Origin: Oligoflexia bacterium
GTDB taxonomy: Bacteria; Bdellovibrionota; Bdellovibrionia; JABDDW01
Assembly (NCBI GenBank): GCA_016715815.1
Contig: JADJXN010000001.1
Coordinates: 186,001-250,000 of the forward strand
Reading direction: 5' to 3'
DNA: 64,000 nt
Shown: piece after piece, positions 27,017-35,160 of the stretch
Position numbering within the stretch: the first letter of the stretch is position 1
Layout: each line of letters starts with the position of its first letter
The notes under the pieces: model-generated
Seen by the model: the letters and a program-made list of their open reading frames with translations, nothing else
Database searches by the model: none
Told to the model about the DNA's origin: nothing
Translations under genes and position numbers: made by a program

Positions 27017-28472
27017 TGGCCAAAGCATTGAGGTGCCTCAGGGAACAACAGTCATTCAGGCAGCAAAAGAGCTGAATATTCCTATTGCACATTATTGCTA
27101 CCATGAGGGTTTAAGTATTGCTGGTGCGTGCAGAATGTGTCTTGTTGAGGTTGAAAAAAACCCAAAACTTCAAATTGCATGCAACTTGCCAGTTACCGAC
27201 GGCATGGTTGTTTATACAGATAACCCAAGGGTTAAAGATGCAGTGAAGTGGTCTTTGGATTTTCACTTAATTAACCACCCACTTGATTGCCCCATTTGTG
27301 ATCAAGCCGGGGAGTGTAAGCTCCAAGATTACTACATGGATTATGGTCTTTACACGCCAGAGATGGATCAAAGAAAAGTTAAGAAAAATAAAGCAGTCAG
27401 TCTTGGTGATAGAGTTGTACTAGATCAAGAAAGATGCATTCTTTGCTCAAGATGTGTGCGCTTTACTAAAGAAGTAAGTAAAACCCATGAGCTTGGAATT
27501 TTTAATCGCGGAGATAGATCAATTATTGCAACCTTTGAGGATCGCCCACTTAACAATAACTACAGTGTTAACACTGTTGATATTTGTCCTGTTGGAGCAT
27601 TAACTAGTAAAGATTTTAGATTTAAACAACGTGTTTGGTTTTTAAAAGATTTTGATACCATCTGCAATGGTTGCTCCACAGGATGCAATGTAAAAGTAAG
27701 TTACAACGCAAACGGTGTTTTTAGGGTTAGGCCTAAGGTTAATAAAGAGGTAAATGGTCACTGGATGTGTGACTTTGGCAGAGACATTTACAAACATACA
27801 AATAAAGAATATCGCTTAGAGGCAGTTGTTGAAAAAAGAGAAGATTTAAGTGGTGCTACAGTTAAAGGAAAGCCCGTAGCTTTGGCTCTTCAAGAAATTG
27901 GTAAAAATTTAAAACAAGCTAAAAACATTGCTCTTGTTTTAACCGCTCAATACACAGTTGAAGAGTATGAAGCTTTTTTAAATTTCTTTGTAGGAAAACT
28001 TAAAGTAAGCTCAATTTATTATTGGAAAAATAATGAGACCTCTTTTGATAGTTTTGATGGGCTTTTAATTAGAGGAGATAAGAACCCTAATACCCAAGGT
28101 CTTTTAAAAGCAGCTCAAAAACATAATGTGAAGTTATTGCCAGTAACGGAATTTGATAAGTCTGCTTCAAGTTTTGATTTTTGTATTCTAGCGGCCCCTG
28201 AAAATCAAGCTGTTTACCCAGATATTACTGAAAAATGCCAAATGTTTAAAAAATCAAATGAAGTAGTTTGTATTACTTCTTGCTACAATGACAGCTATAA
28301 TGGCTTTAAATGGCAAATACCTGCAAAAAGTTTTGTAGAAAAAGATGGAACTTTTGTTAACTTTAAAGGTGTTGCGCAAAAAATCAAAGCGGGAGTAAAA
28401 ATTATTCCCACTTCAGTTTCTCTTGAAGAAGTCGTGTATGGCTTAACTGAAAGTATGGGGGTCTCAATATGA
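26997..28472 (+). CDS. nuoG: NADH-quinone oxidoreductase subunit G, short form (NuoG)
   Basis: The 491-residue protein has an N-terminal [2Fe-2S] domain (HYCYHEGLSIAGACRMC and a later Cys), an HxxxCxxCxxxxxC region (HPLDCPICDQAGEC), and two [4Fe-4S] sites (CILCSRC...CPVGAL). The start of the molybdopterin-like domain follows, with CNGCSTGCN. Typical NuoG proteins continue to about 680-900 residues; here the remaining domain is only about 250 residues. The shortness does not look like a frameshift, because the stop overlaps the nuoI ATG by 4 bp. Short NuoG forms are known in some lineages. Confidence 0.92.
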   Translation: MPKLTINGQSIEVPQGTTVIQAAKELNIPIAHYCYHEGLSIAGACRMCLVEVEKNPKLQIACNLPVTDGMVVYTDNPRVKDAVKWSLDFHLINHPLDCPICDQAGECKLQDYYMDYGLYTPEMDQRKVKKNKAVSLGDRVVLDQERCILCSRCVRFTKEVSKTHELGIFNRGDRSIIATFEDRPLNNNYSVNTVDICPVGALTSKDFRFKQRVWFLKDFDTICNGCSTGCNVKVSYNANGVFRVRPKVNKEVNGHWMCDFGRDIYKHTNKEYRLEAVVEKREDLSGATVKGKPVALALQEIGKNLKQAKNIALVLTAQYTVEEYEAFLNFFVGKLKVSSIYYWKNNETSFDSFDGLLIRGDKNPNTQGLLKAAQKHNVKLLPVTEFDKSASSFDFCILAAPENQAVYPDITEKCQMFKKSNEVVCITSCYNDSYNGFKWQIPAKSFVEKDGTFVNFKGVAQKIKAGVKIIPTSVSLEEVVYGLTESMGVSI

Positions 28473-28993
28473 GTGTTGTTAAAAGACCAAGCCCAAAAGC
28501 CAAATGGTATATACCTGGAATTCTTACGGGGCTTAAAATAACAATTAAGCATATGCTCTTTAATCTGGCCTCCCGAAAAGATATGATTACAGTGCAATAC
28601 CCGGAAGAAAAATTTCAATACAGTGATAGGTTTAAAGGAAATCATATTTTAACAGTTAAAAAGGATGGATCTTTACGTTGCACAGCTTGTATGTTGTGCG
28701 CTACCCATTGCCCTGCGGAATGTATTTCTATTACTGCTGCAGAACATGATGACCCAGAGGTTGAAAAATATCCTATCTCCTATGAGATAGATATTTTGCG
28801 CTGTGTGTTTTGTGGTTATTGTGAGGAAGCATGTCCTGTGGACGCTATTCGCATGGGACCTGAGCATCAAACAGCAGCTCCTGCGGGCGATAATTTTATA
28901 TATGATATAACTAAATTAGCTTACAGAGCTGAAAACAAGGGTGGGGTTTTAAGTAAGGTAGACGATCAAGAGAGACACAAGCGGGGGCTTTGA
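28469..28993 (+). CDS. nuoI: NADH-quinone oxidoreductase subunit I (NuoI)
   Basis: The 174-residue protein has an N-terminal amphipathic region (GILTGLKITIKHMLFN) and two [4Fe-4S] motifs, CTACMLCATHCPAECI near residue 71 and CVFCGYCEEACPVDAI near residue 112, giving clusters N6a and N6b. It passes electrons from NuoG to NuoB. In many operons nuoH lies between nuoG and nuoI; here it is missing. The stop overlaps the next gene in TGATG form. Confidence 0.95.
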   Translation: MSVVKRPSPKAKWYIPGILTGLKITIKHMLFNLASRKDMITVQYPEEKFQYSDRFKGNHILTVKKDGSLRCTACMLCATHCPAECISITAAEHDDPEVEKYPISYEIDILRCVFCGYCEEACPVDAIRMGPEHQTAAPAGDNFIYDITKLAYRAENKGGVLSKVDDQERHKRGL

Positions 28994-29472
28994 TGTCATT
29001 TTTAGCATCGCGTTTAGAAACGCTGGTGTTTAACATAGAAAAAACATTACACGTACCTTTGGTGCTGTCCGAGGGTTGTTGTACTGTTGAAATTGAAAAC
29101 ACCTCACTTGCTTCCTATGACTGGGGAAGACTTGGTGTCTCTGAAGTTGAAGAACTCCCTCAAGAAGCCAATCTTTTAATTGTTGCCGGCTGGGTGAATA
29201 AAAAAAGATCTGAAGAAATTAAAGAATACTATGAGCAAATGCGAAAGCCTACGCAAGTTATTGCAGTAGGAAGCTGTGCGCTTAGTTGTAGCCCCTATAA
29301 ACTAGGAGCTGGTTCTGAAATGATTAAGGTCAATGATCTTATTAATGTAGACATCTTTGTTCCCGGCTGTCCGCCAAGGCCAGAGGCTATTTTAAGTGCA
29401 ATTATAGAGCTGCAAAAAAAATTATCTCCTGGCCCATCAGCGCAAGAGGTGCTCCATGCAGCTCTTAAGTAA
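28993..29472 (+). CDS. Second NuoB-like small subunit (B'), hydrogenase/complex-I small-subunit family
   Basis: A protein of about 159 residues (ATG at 28993; the in-frame TTG at 28990 would only add one residue). It belongs to the NuoB / group-4 [NiFe]-hydrogenase small-subunit family, with all four proximal-cluster ligands kept: Cys29-Cys30 (LSEGCCTVE), Cys95 (VGSCALSC) and Cys126 (VPGCPPRPEA). The GACASSGG stretch of NuoB is GSCALSCSP here, closer to hydrogenase-type small subunits. It directly follows nuoI with a TGATG junction and overlaps the next gene by 17 bp. An electron-transfer role is likely; the electron acceptor is unknown. Confidence 0.85.
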   Translation: MSFLASRLETLVFNIEKTLHVPLVLSEGCCTVEIENTSLASYDWGRLGVSEVEELPQEANLLIVAGWVNKKRSEEIKEYYEQMRKPTQVIAVGSCALSCSPYKLGAGSEMIKVNDLINVDIFVPGCPPRPEAILSAIIELQKKLSPGPSAQEVLHAALK

Positions 29473-29686
29473 GAAAATAGCAGTGGAAAATTTTTCTCAA
29501 GAACTAAAGACTTACATTTTTGAAAATGAGTTTGATGTTATTTTAGGTGCTACACAGTGTGCACAAGGAATATTTATCCTTCTTTTTTCTAACAGGTATA
29601 ATAAACAAAACTCCGTCATTGTTACCGGCACCCATGATATGGAAAAGGTTTTATCCCAAGCACAAAGCTTTGTGGAGATGCATTAA
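29456..29686 (+). CDS. Small protein, possible reduced NuoC-like subunit (C')
   Basis: The 76-residue protein sits between a NuoB-like and a NuoD-like gene, exactly where a NuoC or EchD-type subunit would be. Its pattern of strands and helices (FDVILGATQCAQGIFILLF) resembles the alpha/beta core of NuoC, but it is much shorter than the usual 150-200 residues and lacks the EREAYDLFGV-type signature. The identification therefore rests mainly on position. It overlaps B' by 17 bp and shares one base with the D' start (TAATG). Confidence 0.5.
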   Translation: MQLLSKKIAVENFSQELKTYIFENEFDVILGATQCAQGIFILLFSNRYNKQNSVIVTGTHDMEKVLSQAQSFVEMH

Positions 29687-30726
29687 TGAAAAACTTTACT
29701 GTACACCACGATGGAGATTTGATTAGAAGGCTTGAAATCAATAAAGGTTTTAGCCAGCGTCCACTTTGGAAAACACTTGAAAATTTAAGTCCTCAAGAGA
29801 TGGTGATTTGGGTTGATAGAATGGATACCCTATGCCCAGTTTCTTGTGAGTGGGCATTAGTCCAAGCCTTTGAAAGTGCTGCAAACATAAAAGTGAGCAC
29901 TCATATCCAAGTGGTGCGAAGTATTTTTTCAGAATTAAATAGGCTTATTTATTTAATGACGTATTTATCTAATATGATTAAGCATCTTGGTGTTGTAAGC
30001 CTCTATGAACAGGGAATGATTTTAAGAGAATACTTATTTAGAAAACAAGAGGAGTTTACGGGCTCACGCATATTACCTCAGGTTATCTGCATTGGCGGGG
30101 TAAGAAGAAATTTTACTTTAGGTGACATTCAAAAGGTTCAAAGCTTTGTTAAAGAGTGGAAAGAGCATTGGCTAAAGTGGAAAGAGCTTGTGATTGATGA
30201 CCCATTTTTAGAACAGCGTTTAAGCTCACTTATAAAAATTTCTCCCAAAAATATTAAAAGTAAAGCTATCTGGGGAATTATTGGTAAGGCCAGTGGTTTA
30301 ATTTATGACTCAAGGGTTCATCAGCCCCATGGGGCCTACGCTTTAATAGATTTTAAACTAAACTATGATTTTGCTTTAAAGTCAGATGCCTTAAGCCGTT
30401 TTTTAGTGGCAACCACTGAAGTGGACATGAGTTTAAAAGCCTGTGAGAATTTTTTAAGTTTACTTCGTGATGAGGATGAAAAAAAACCAACTTTAGAATT
30501 TAATCTTTCAGAAGGCATTTTTACAGGTGTATGTGAATCAGCACGAGGACCGGTTACCTCATTTTTAGATATAGACTCTAAAGGGAAAGTGAGAGGAGTG
30601 AGAATTTTTAATTGCTCACAAAGATTATGGCTTACAATTGAAAATTATTTTGCAGGATCCCGTACTGAAGATTTGGAGCTTGGCTGGGCTTCTCTTGGTG
30701 TAAGTGCTGAGGAGGCAGAGGTATGA
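29686..30726 (+). CDS. Degenerate NuoD / [NiFe]-hydrogenase large-subunit-like protein (D') without metal ligands
   Basis: The 346-residue protein belongs to the NuoD / group-4 [NiFe]-hydrogenase large-subunit family. The N-terminal block GFSQRPLWKTL...WVDRMDTLCPVSCEWALVQAFE aligns with the hydrogenase motif RxCGxCPxSH. The first Cys is Asp47, the second is kept (Cys50) and the His is Cys54. The C-terminal DPCxxC motif is replaced by ASLGVSAEEAEV, with no Cys. Three of four Ni ligands are therefore gone, and it cannot hold a normal [NiFe] centre. The GPxHP loop of NuoD is also absent at the N-terminus. It overlaps I' by 4 bp. Probably a structural or electron-transfer partner of B'. Confidence 0.75.
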   Translation: MKNFTVHHDGDLIRRLEINKGFSQRPLWKTLENLSPQEMVIWVDRMDTLCPVSCEWALVQAFESAANIKVSTHIQVVRSIFSELNRLIYLMTYLSNMIKHLGVVSLYEQGMILREYLFRKQEEFTGSRILPQVICIGGVRRNFTLGDIQKVQSFVKEWKEHWLKWKELVIDDPFLEQRLSSLIKISPKNIKSKAIWGIIGKASGLIYDSRVHQPHGAYALIDFKLNYDFALKSDALSRFLVATTEVDMSLKACENFLSLLRDEDEKKPTLEFNLSEGIFTGVCESARGPVTSFLDIDSKGKVRGVRIFNCSQRLWLTIENYFAGSRTEDLELGWASLGVSAEEAEV

Positions 30727-31166
30727 ACCTACAACAGGTAATAAAAGTTGCTTTTAAAAGGTTCAAAACTGCGTTTTTAACACCATCAGTAACAGTTGAA
30801 TATCCTGCTGTTTATAAACAGCCCCCTCATGGAAGCCGCGTTGCCATTAGAAATCTTTTTTCTGAGTGCATAGGCTGCCATGATTGCGAGGCAAAATGCC
30901 CTATGGATTGTATAAAAATGAACACTGAGGATTTTTCAAAACTAGATAAAGTTCCCAAAACAGCAAAAGGAATCATTTTTGAAAAAAAGGTCACAAGTTT
31001 TATTATTGATTATAATGAATGCACCAACTGTGGCATTTGCGTGGAGGTTTGCCCAACTCAAGCTTTAAGTTTTGATAAAAACTTTATTCAACCAAAGCAA
31101 AAGCAAAAACAACTTATTCTAGATTTAGTTCATAAACCCAGATCATTGAGGAAAGATGAAGATTAA
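30723..31166 (+). CDS. Second NuoI-like two-cluster ferredoxin subunit (I')
   Basis: The 147-residue protein has two [4Fe-4S] motifs, CIGCHDCEAKCPMDCI near residue 51 and CTNCGICVEVCPTQAL near residue 101. The N-terminal amphipathic helix (QQVIKVAFKRFKTAFL) resembles that of NuoI. It completes a second B'-C'-D'-I' set after the standard nuo genes. It presumably relays electrons to the B' cluster. It overlaps the desulfurase-like gene by 11 bp. Confidence 0.85.
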   Translation: MNLQQVIKVAFKRFKTAFLTPSVTVEYPAVYKQPPHGSRVAIRNLFSECIGCHDCEAKCPMDCIKMNTEDFSKLDKVPKTAKGIIFEKKVTSFIIDYNECTNCGICVEVCPTQALSFDKNFIQPKQKQKQLILDLVHKPRSLRKDED

Positions 31167-32169
31167 TCTTTCTGAATTTGAAAAATCTGAGAAGCTTAAA
31201 TTAAAGGCTAAAACTTTACTTAATATACCTGACAACGTCTTAATAGATTTTTGTGTTGATTCAACTTTAGCTTTGAACCAGGCTAGTCGCGGGATAGCTG
31301 AGCTTTTTCCTCATAAAAGATCTATTGCTACTTTGGGAGCATTGCCGCAGCCACTAAATAAAATTGTTAAAGAGTTTACTAAGCAAGGTTTTAGTGTTCA
31401 AAAATTGGGTGTTGATTTTAAGAAAAACCAAGAAGAGCAAAAAAAGAGTCTGTTAACAGAACTTGAAGGGCTTAAAAAAGATACTTTATTTGTATTTGCT
31501 TCTCTTGTTGAACCCATAACTGCATTGATATATCCGCTAGATCTAATAAGAGAAGAGATTTTAAATAAAAATATATTTATTATCTATTACCAATCTCCAA
31601 CAAGTTTACTTGAATCTTTTCGTATTCCACAAAGCCCACTTGAATGCGGTATATATGATCCCTTGTGGGGGAAAAACGTGACAACCTCTCTTATGCTTAA
31701 AGGGGAGCGCTGTCAGTTTGAGCCGCTTATTTGGTCTGAGAGTGAAATTACTTTAGAAAACGTGGAGCTGGTTTGCGAAAAAATAAAGGCCAGTGTTAAA
31801 AAAGGTTATTTTGAAGAAAGAATTCTTTTAGATTTTGAAATAAAAGTTAAAAATGCCTTTTCTGGAAGCGTTGAAATTTTACCTATGAGCGCTAAGCGCA
31901 TAAACGATCGTGTTGTTTTTTTTGTTAAAGGTGTTAATGGTGATGCTTTAGCTAAAGAGATGATGGCTATGGGTTTTGAATGCTCCACTGCGGATGCAGA
32001 TTTCTGGCATGAGCCAAAAATAAACTCTTGGCTCCCTGAGCTTGGCTTTAGCATTAATGAAGTTCAAACTAGTTTTATAATGTCCGTTGAAGACGTTCAA
32101 AAGCCAGAAGCCTTTGATAAGCTCATCTTTGCTATTAAAAAGTATCAAAAAATTTCAGGCGTAACTTAA
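31156..32169 (+). CDS. Cysteine-desulfurase-like (fold-type I PLP) protein, probably inactive
   Basis: The 337-residue protein resembles NifS/IscS-type enzymes. The C-terminal half (RINDRVVFFVKGVNGDALAK, then EMMAMGFECSTADADFW) matches the region where desulfurases have VSTGSACxS with the catalytic Cys; here it reads STADADFW, so that Cys is missing. No clear SxHK PLP-lysine site is seen; the middle is shortened (YDPLWGKNVTTSLMLKGE). It may be a structural or regulatory pseudoenzyme. Its position after a run of Fe-S subunits suggests a link to cluster supply or assembly of this complex. The ATG follows GAGGAAAG and overlaps I' by 11 bp. Confidence 0.6.
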   Translation: MKINLSEFEKSEKLKLKAKTLLNIPDNVLIDFCVDSTLALNQASRGIAELFPHKRSIATLGALPQPLNKIVKEFTKQGFSVQKLGVDFKKNQEEQKKSLLTELEGLKKDTLFVFASLVEPITALIYPLDLIREEILNKNIFIIYYQSPTSLLESFRIPQSPLECGIYDPLWGKNVTTSLMLKGERCQFEPLIWSESEITLENVELVCEKIKASVKKGYFEERILLDFEIKVKNAFSGSVEILPMSAKRINDRVVFFVKGVNGDALAKEMMAMGFECSTADADFWHEPKINSWLPELGFSINEVQTSFIMSVEDVQKPEAFDKLIFAIKKYQKISGVT

Positions 32170-32170
32170 T

Positions 32171-33784
32171 TTACCAAATTGGCTTAAAATTATCTTTTAA
32201 CTCAGAAGCAGCAGAACTTTTTGATGCAGCAGCATCAATTGAAGTGTGTTCAGCATCTATTTGAGCAAGTTGTAAATGGCCGCTAAGATCAGTGTTTACT
32301 GCTTGCCATTTAGTATAAGCATCAATAACCCAAATACCACTCTCACGGGTTCCATTACCTGAATTTTTTGTTCCACCAAAGGGAAGGTGAGCCTCAGCCC
32401 CAGTGGTTGAGTTATTAATAGAAGTCATACCTGCATCAATTCCATTTTTAAAAGCGTACATGGTTTTTGGGTTTGAGGTAAAAATAGCGCTTGATAGCCC
32501 ATACTCAACAGCATTGGCTGCTTCAAGCAAAGTATTAAAATCCTTTACACGTACAATATTTACTGTTGGGCCAAATACTTCATTTTGAGCAATGTTCATT
32601 TTCATATTCACACCATCCCAAAGAGTGGGGGCGACATAAAAGCCTTTGTCAAAGGCCCCACCCTTAAGGCGGCCCTCTCCAATAATCATTTTGGCTCCAT
32701 CTTTTTTGGCCATATCAAAATGCTCCATAAAGCGAGTGCCAAATTTTTCATTTATGAGGGCTCCATAATAAACTGAAGAATCCAAACAGGGGTTACCGAT
32801 TTTTAATTTTTTAGCTGCGCTTACAAATTCGCTCAAAAATTTATCAGCAATTTTTTCATGTAAAATAATATTTCCTGTTGAGGTGCAGCGTTGGCCGCCA
32901 GTACCGTAACAGCTAAAAAGAGCAGCTTCTACGGCTTTATCTAAATCAGCATCATCCATTATGCAAAGAGGGTTTTTTCCACCAAGCTCAAGTGATGGAA
33001 CTTGGAGCATGCGCCCGCAAGCCTCGCCAATAAGTTTTCCAACAACCGTACTTCCAGTAAAACTAAATTTTTGAAAGTAACCCTTATCAATGGCTTTTAT
33101 CATATACTCGCCTGTGGAATTAGCACCTAAACCATTAACAATATTTAGGCAGCCTGCCGGAAGCCCTGCTTCTTCAAAAAGTTTTGCAAATATATAACCA
33201 ATTGTTGGAGCATCTTCAGACGGCTTCCAAACAACAGTATTACCAGTGATAAGAGCTGGAATTATTTTCCAACTTGGAACGGCTATAGGAAAATTACCTG
33301 CTGTGATAATACCAACGACCCCGTAAGGTCTTCTATAAGTGACGCATTCTTTGTTGCGCATTTCAGACCAAACTTGTTGGCCATATAATCGTCTCCCCTC
33401 ACTTTGAAAGAAATAAGCTGTATCAATGGCCTCTTGCACTGAGCCCATGGCTTCACGCTTTGTTTTTCCAATTTCACGGGTGACAAGCCATGAGAGTTCA
33501 TCTTTATGCTCATGTAAAAGACGTCCAAATTTACCTATAATTTCTCCTCGCACAGGGGCTGGAGTTTCAGACCACTTTTTAAAAGCAATTCGTGCAGCTT
33601 CTGCTGCTGCTTTTATTTCTTTTTCTCCTGCTATAGGAAATTGGCCAACAATATCTGAATTATCTGATGGGTTAATACTTTTAAATGTGGAGCCCTCAAC
33701 AACATCTTTATTATTTATAAAGTGTGCACCAATAAGAGTTTTTCCGTATTTTTCTGCATCCTTTGAGTTATTTGTAAATTTCAT
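32171..33784 (-). CDS. Aldehyde dehydrogenase, probable L-aminoadipate-semialdehyde dehydrogenase
   Basis: The 537-residue ALDH has the NAD-binding region (FSFTGSTVVGKLIG), the general base in SLELGGKNP and the nucleophile Cys in GGQRCTSTGN. The sequence is of the ALDH7 / aminoadipate (piperideine-6-carboxylate) semialdehyde type, such as YRRPYGVVGIITAGNFPIAV and GGTKNSGNGTRESG. It lies 15 bp after the lysine 6-aminotransferase gene on the same strand. Together they would convert lysine through the semialdehyde to L-2-aminoadipate. Starts at ATG with AAGGAAG upstream. Extra C-terminal residues (AASKSSAASELKDNF) extend beyond the core. Confidence 0.88.
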   Translation of the reverse strand: MKFTNNSKDAEKYGKTLIGAHFINNKDVVEGSTFKSINPSDNSDIVGQFPIAGEKEIKAAAEAARIAFKKWSETPAPVRGEIIGKFGRLLHEHKDELSWLVTREIGKTKREAMGSVQEAIDTAYFFQSEGRRLYGQQVWSEMRNKECVTYRRPYGVVGIITAGNFPIAVPSWKIIPALITGNTVVWKPSEDAPTIGYIFAKLFEEAGLPAGCLNIVNGLGANSTGEYMIKAIDKGYFQKFSFTGSTVVGKLIGEACGRMLQVPSLELGGKNPLCIMDDADLDKAVEAALFSCYGTGGQRCTSTGNIILHEKIADKFLSEFVSAAKKLKIGNPCLDSSVYYGALINEKFGTRFMEHFDMAKKDGAKMIIGEGRLKGGAFDKGFYVAPTLWDGVNMKMNIAQNEVFGPTVNIVRVKDFNTLLEAANAVEYGLSSAIFTSNPKTMYAFKNGIDAGMTSINNSTTGAEAHLPFGGTKNSGNGTRESGIWVIDAYTKWQAVNTDLSGHLQLAQIDAEHTSIDAAASKSSAASELKDNFKPIW

Positions 33785-33799
33785 TTTTACTTCCTTACT

Positions 33800-35115
33800 T
33801 TAAGCATAAAGTTTTTTAAATGTAGCTTCAAAAAGCCCCATAGCTTCATCTACATCATTCTTTTTAATATCTAAAACTGGTCTAAGTCTAATAGACCTAT
33901 CTCCACACTGAAGAACTAATAAACCTAAATCCCAAGCGGCTTTCTTGTATTTATCTCTTTCCTCTGTTGAGGGAAGGTCAAAGGCAATAAGAAGCCCGCA
34001 GCCTCTAATATTTGTCATCTGTGGGTATTTTTTTGAAAGATCATGCATTTGGCTTAGAACATATTTCCCCTGAGTGGCCGCATTTTTTTCAAGCTCTTCA
34101 TCTTTAATTATCTTCATGTATTGTGTGGCGCGCACCATATCAACAAGATTGCCGCCAAAAGTTGAGTTAATACGGCTTGAAACTTTAAACACGTTATCTA
34201 CGTCATTAATTCTATCACTTGTGGCAATTCCGCCGACTTGTGCTTTTTTACCAAAGGCTATCAGATCTGGCTTTACATTAAAGTTTTCATATCCCCACCA
34301 TTTACCTGTTAAACCAAACCAGTTTGCACTTCATCAAAAATCAAAAGAGCTTCTCTTTCATCACAAATTCTTCTAAGACTTTGTAAAAACTCAGCTCTAA
34401 AGTGGTTGTCTCCACCTTCAGATTGAATGGGCTCTAAAATAATACAAGCAATATCATCAGGGTTTTTATTAAAGGCTTCATCAATTTGTTTCAGGGCTAA
34501 TTTTTCAGCGGCCTCAACTTCTGCAATAACTTGTGGGGTAACGGGGAATTTTAATTTTGGGTTTTTAATTCTTGGCCAACTAAATTTAGGAAAATACATT
34601 ATTTTTTTAGGTTCAGTATTTGTTAATGACATGGTGTAACCACTTCTGCCATGAAAAGCTTGCTCAAAATGTATGACTTGTGTGCCTTTTTCACCTTTAC
34701 CTTTTGCTAGGTTTTTTCTTACTTTCCAGTCAAAGGCAGCTTTTAAAGTGTTCTCTACTGCCAGTGCTCCGCCTTCAATGTAGAAATATTTTTTAAAATG
34801 ATCACGCCCCCCCATTTGAGCAAAAATATCAGTAAATTCAGCATACTCTGGGGTGTACATATCTGCTAATACGGGCTTTACTTTACCAACACGTAAAAGG
34901 GTTTTTAAAAATTCTGGCTCACTCATACGTGGATGGTTAAAACCTATTGGATTTGAAGCAAAAAAACTAAAAAAATCAAAATACTTTTTCCCAGTTACAG
35001 CGTCATAAATGTGAGAGCCCTTACTTTTCTCTAGGTCTACAACAACTGGGAAGCCGTCAACAAGGATATGTTTGCGCAAAACATCGAAAGTATTTTGTGG
35101 TGTGTACGCTTTCAC
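33800..35115 (-). pseudogene. lat: L-lysine 6-aminotransferase, interrupted by one frameshift
   Basis: The frame from GTG 35115 (GGAGATTATAAA just upstream) matches lysine epsilon-aminotransferase, but stops at 34309 in the class-III motif FDEVQTGLV. The downstream frame, open from before 34300 to 33800, continues the family: GLTGKWWGYENF, then FGKKAQVGGI, which holds the PLP lysine, then INSTFGGNLVDM. One missing base at 34316-34318 (a run of three that should be four) restores QTGFGLTGKWWG across the junction and gives about 439 residues, the normal length. Without correction the product lacks the PLP lysine. It may be a sequencing indel rather than a dead gene, because both halves are otherwise well kept. 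Confidence 0.85.
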
Positions 35116-35160
35116 TTTATAATCTCCAATAGATAAGGATAGAATTTAATTACCTATATT

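Noticed and set aside
28295..28645. A 116-residue minus-strand gene across nuoG/nuoI
   Set aside because: Antisense to two conserved Fe-S genes, with no ribosome site or family resemblance.
28993..31166. A functional [NiFe] hydrogenase
   Set aside because: Three of the four Ni-ligating Cys positions in the large subunit are changed and no maturation genes are present in the window.
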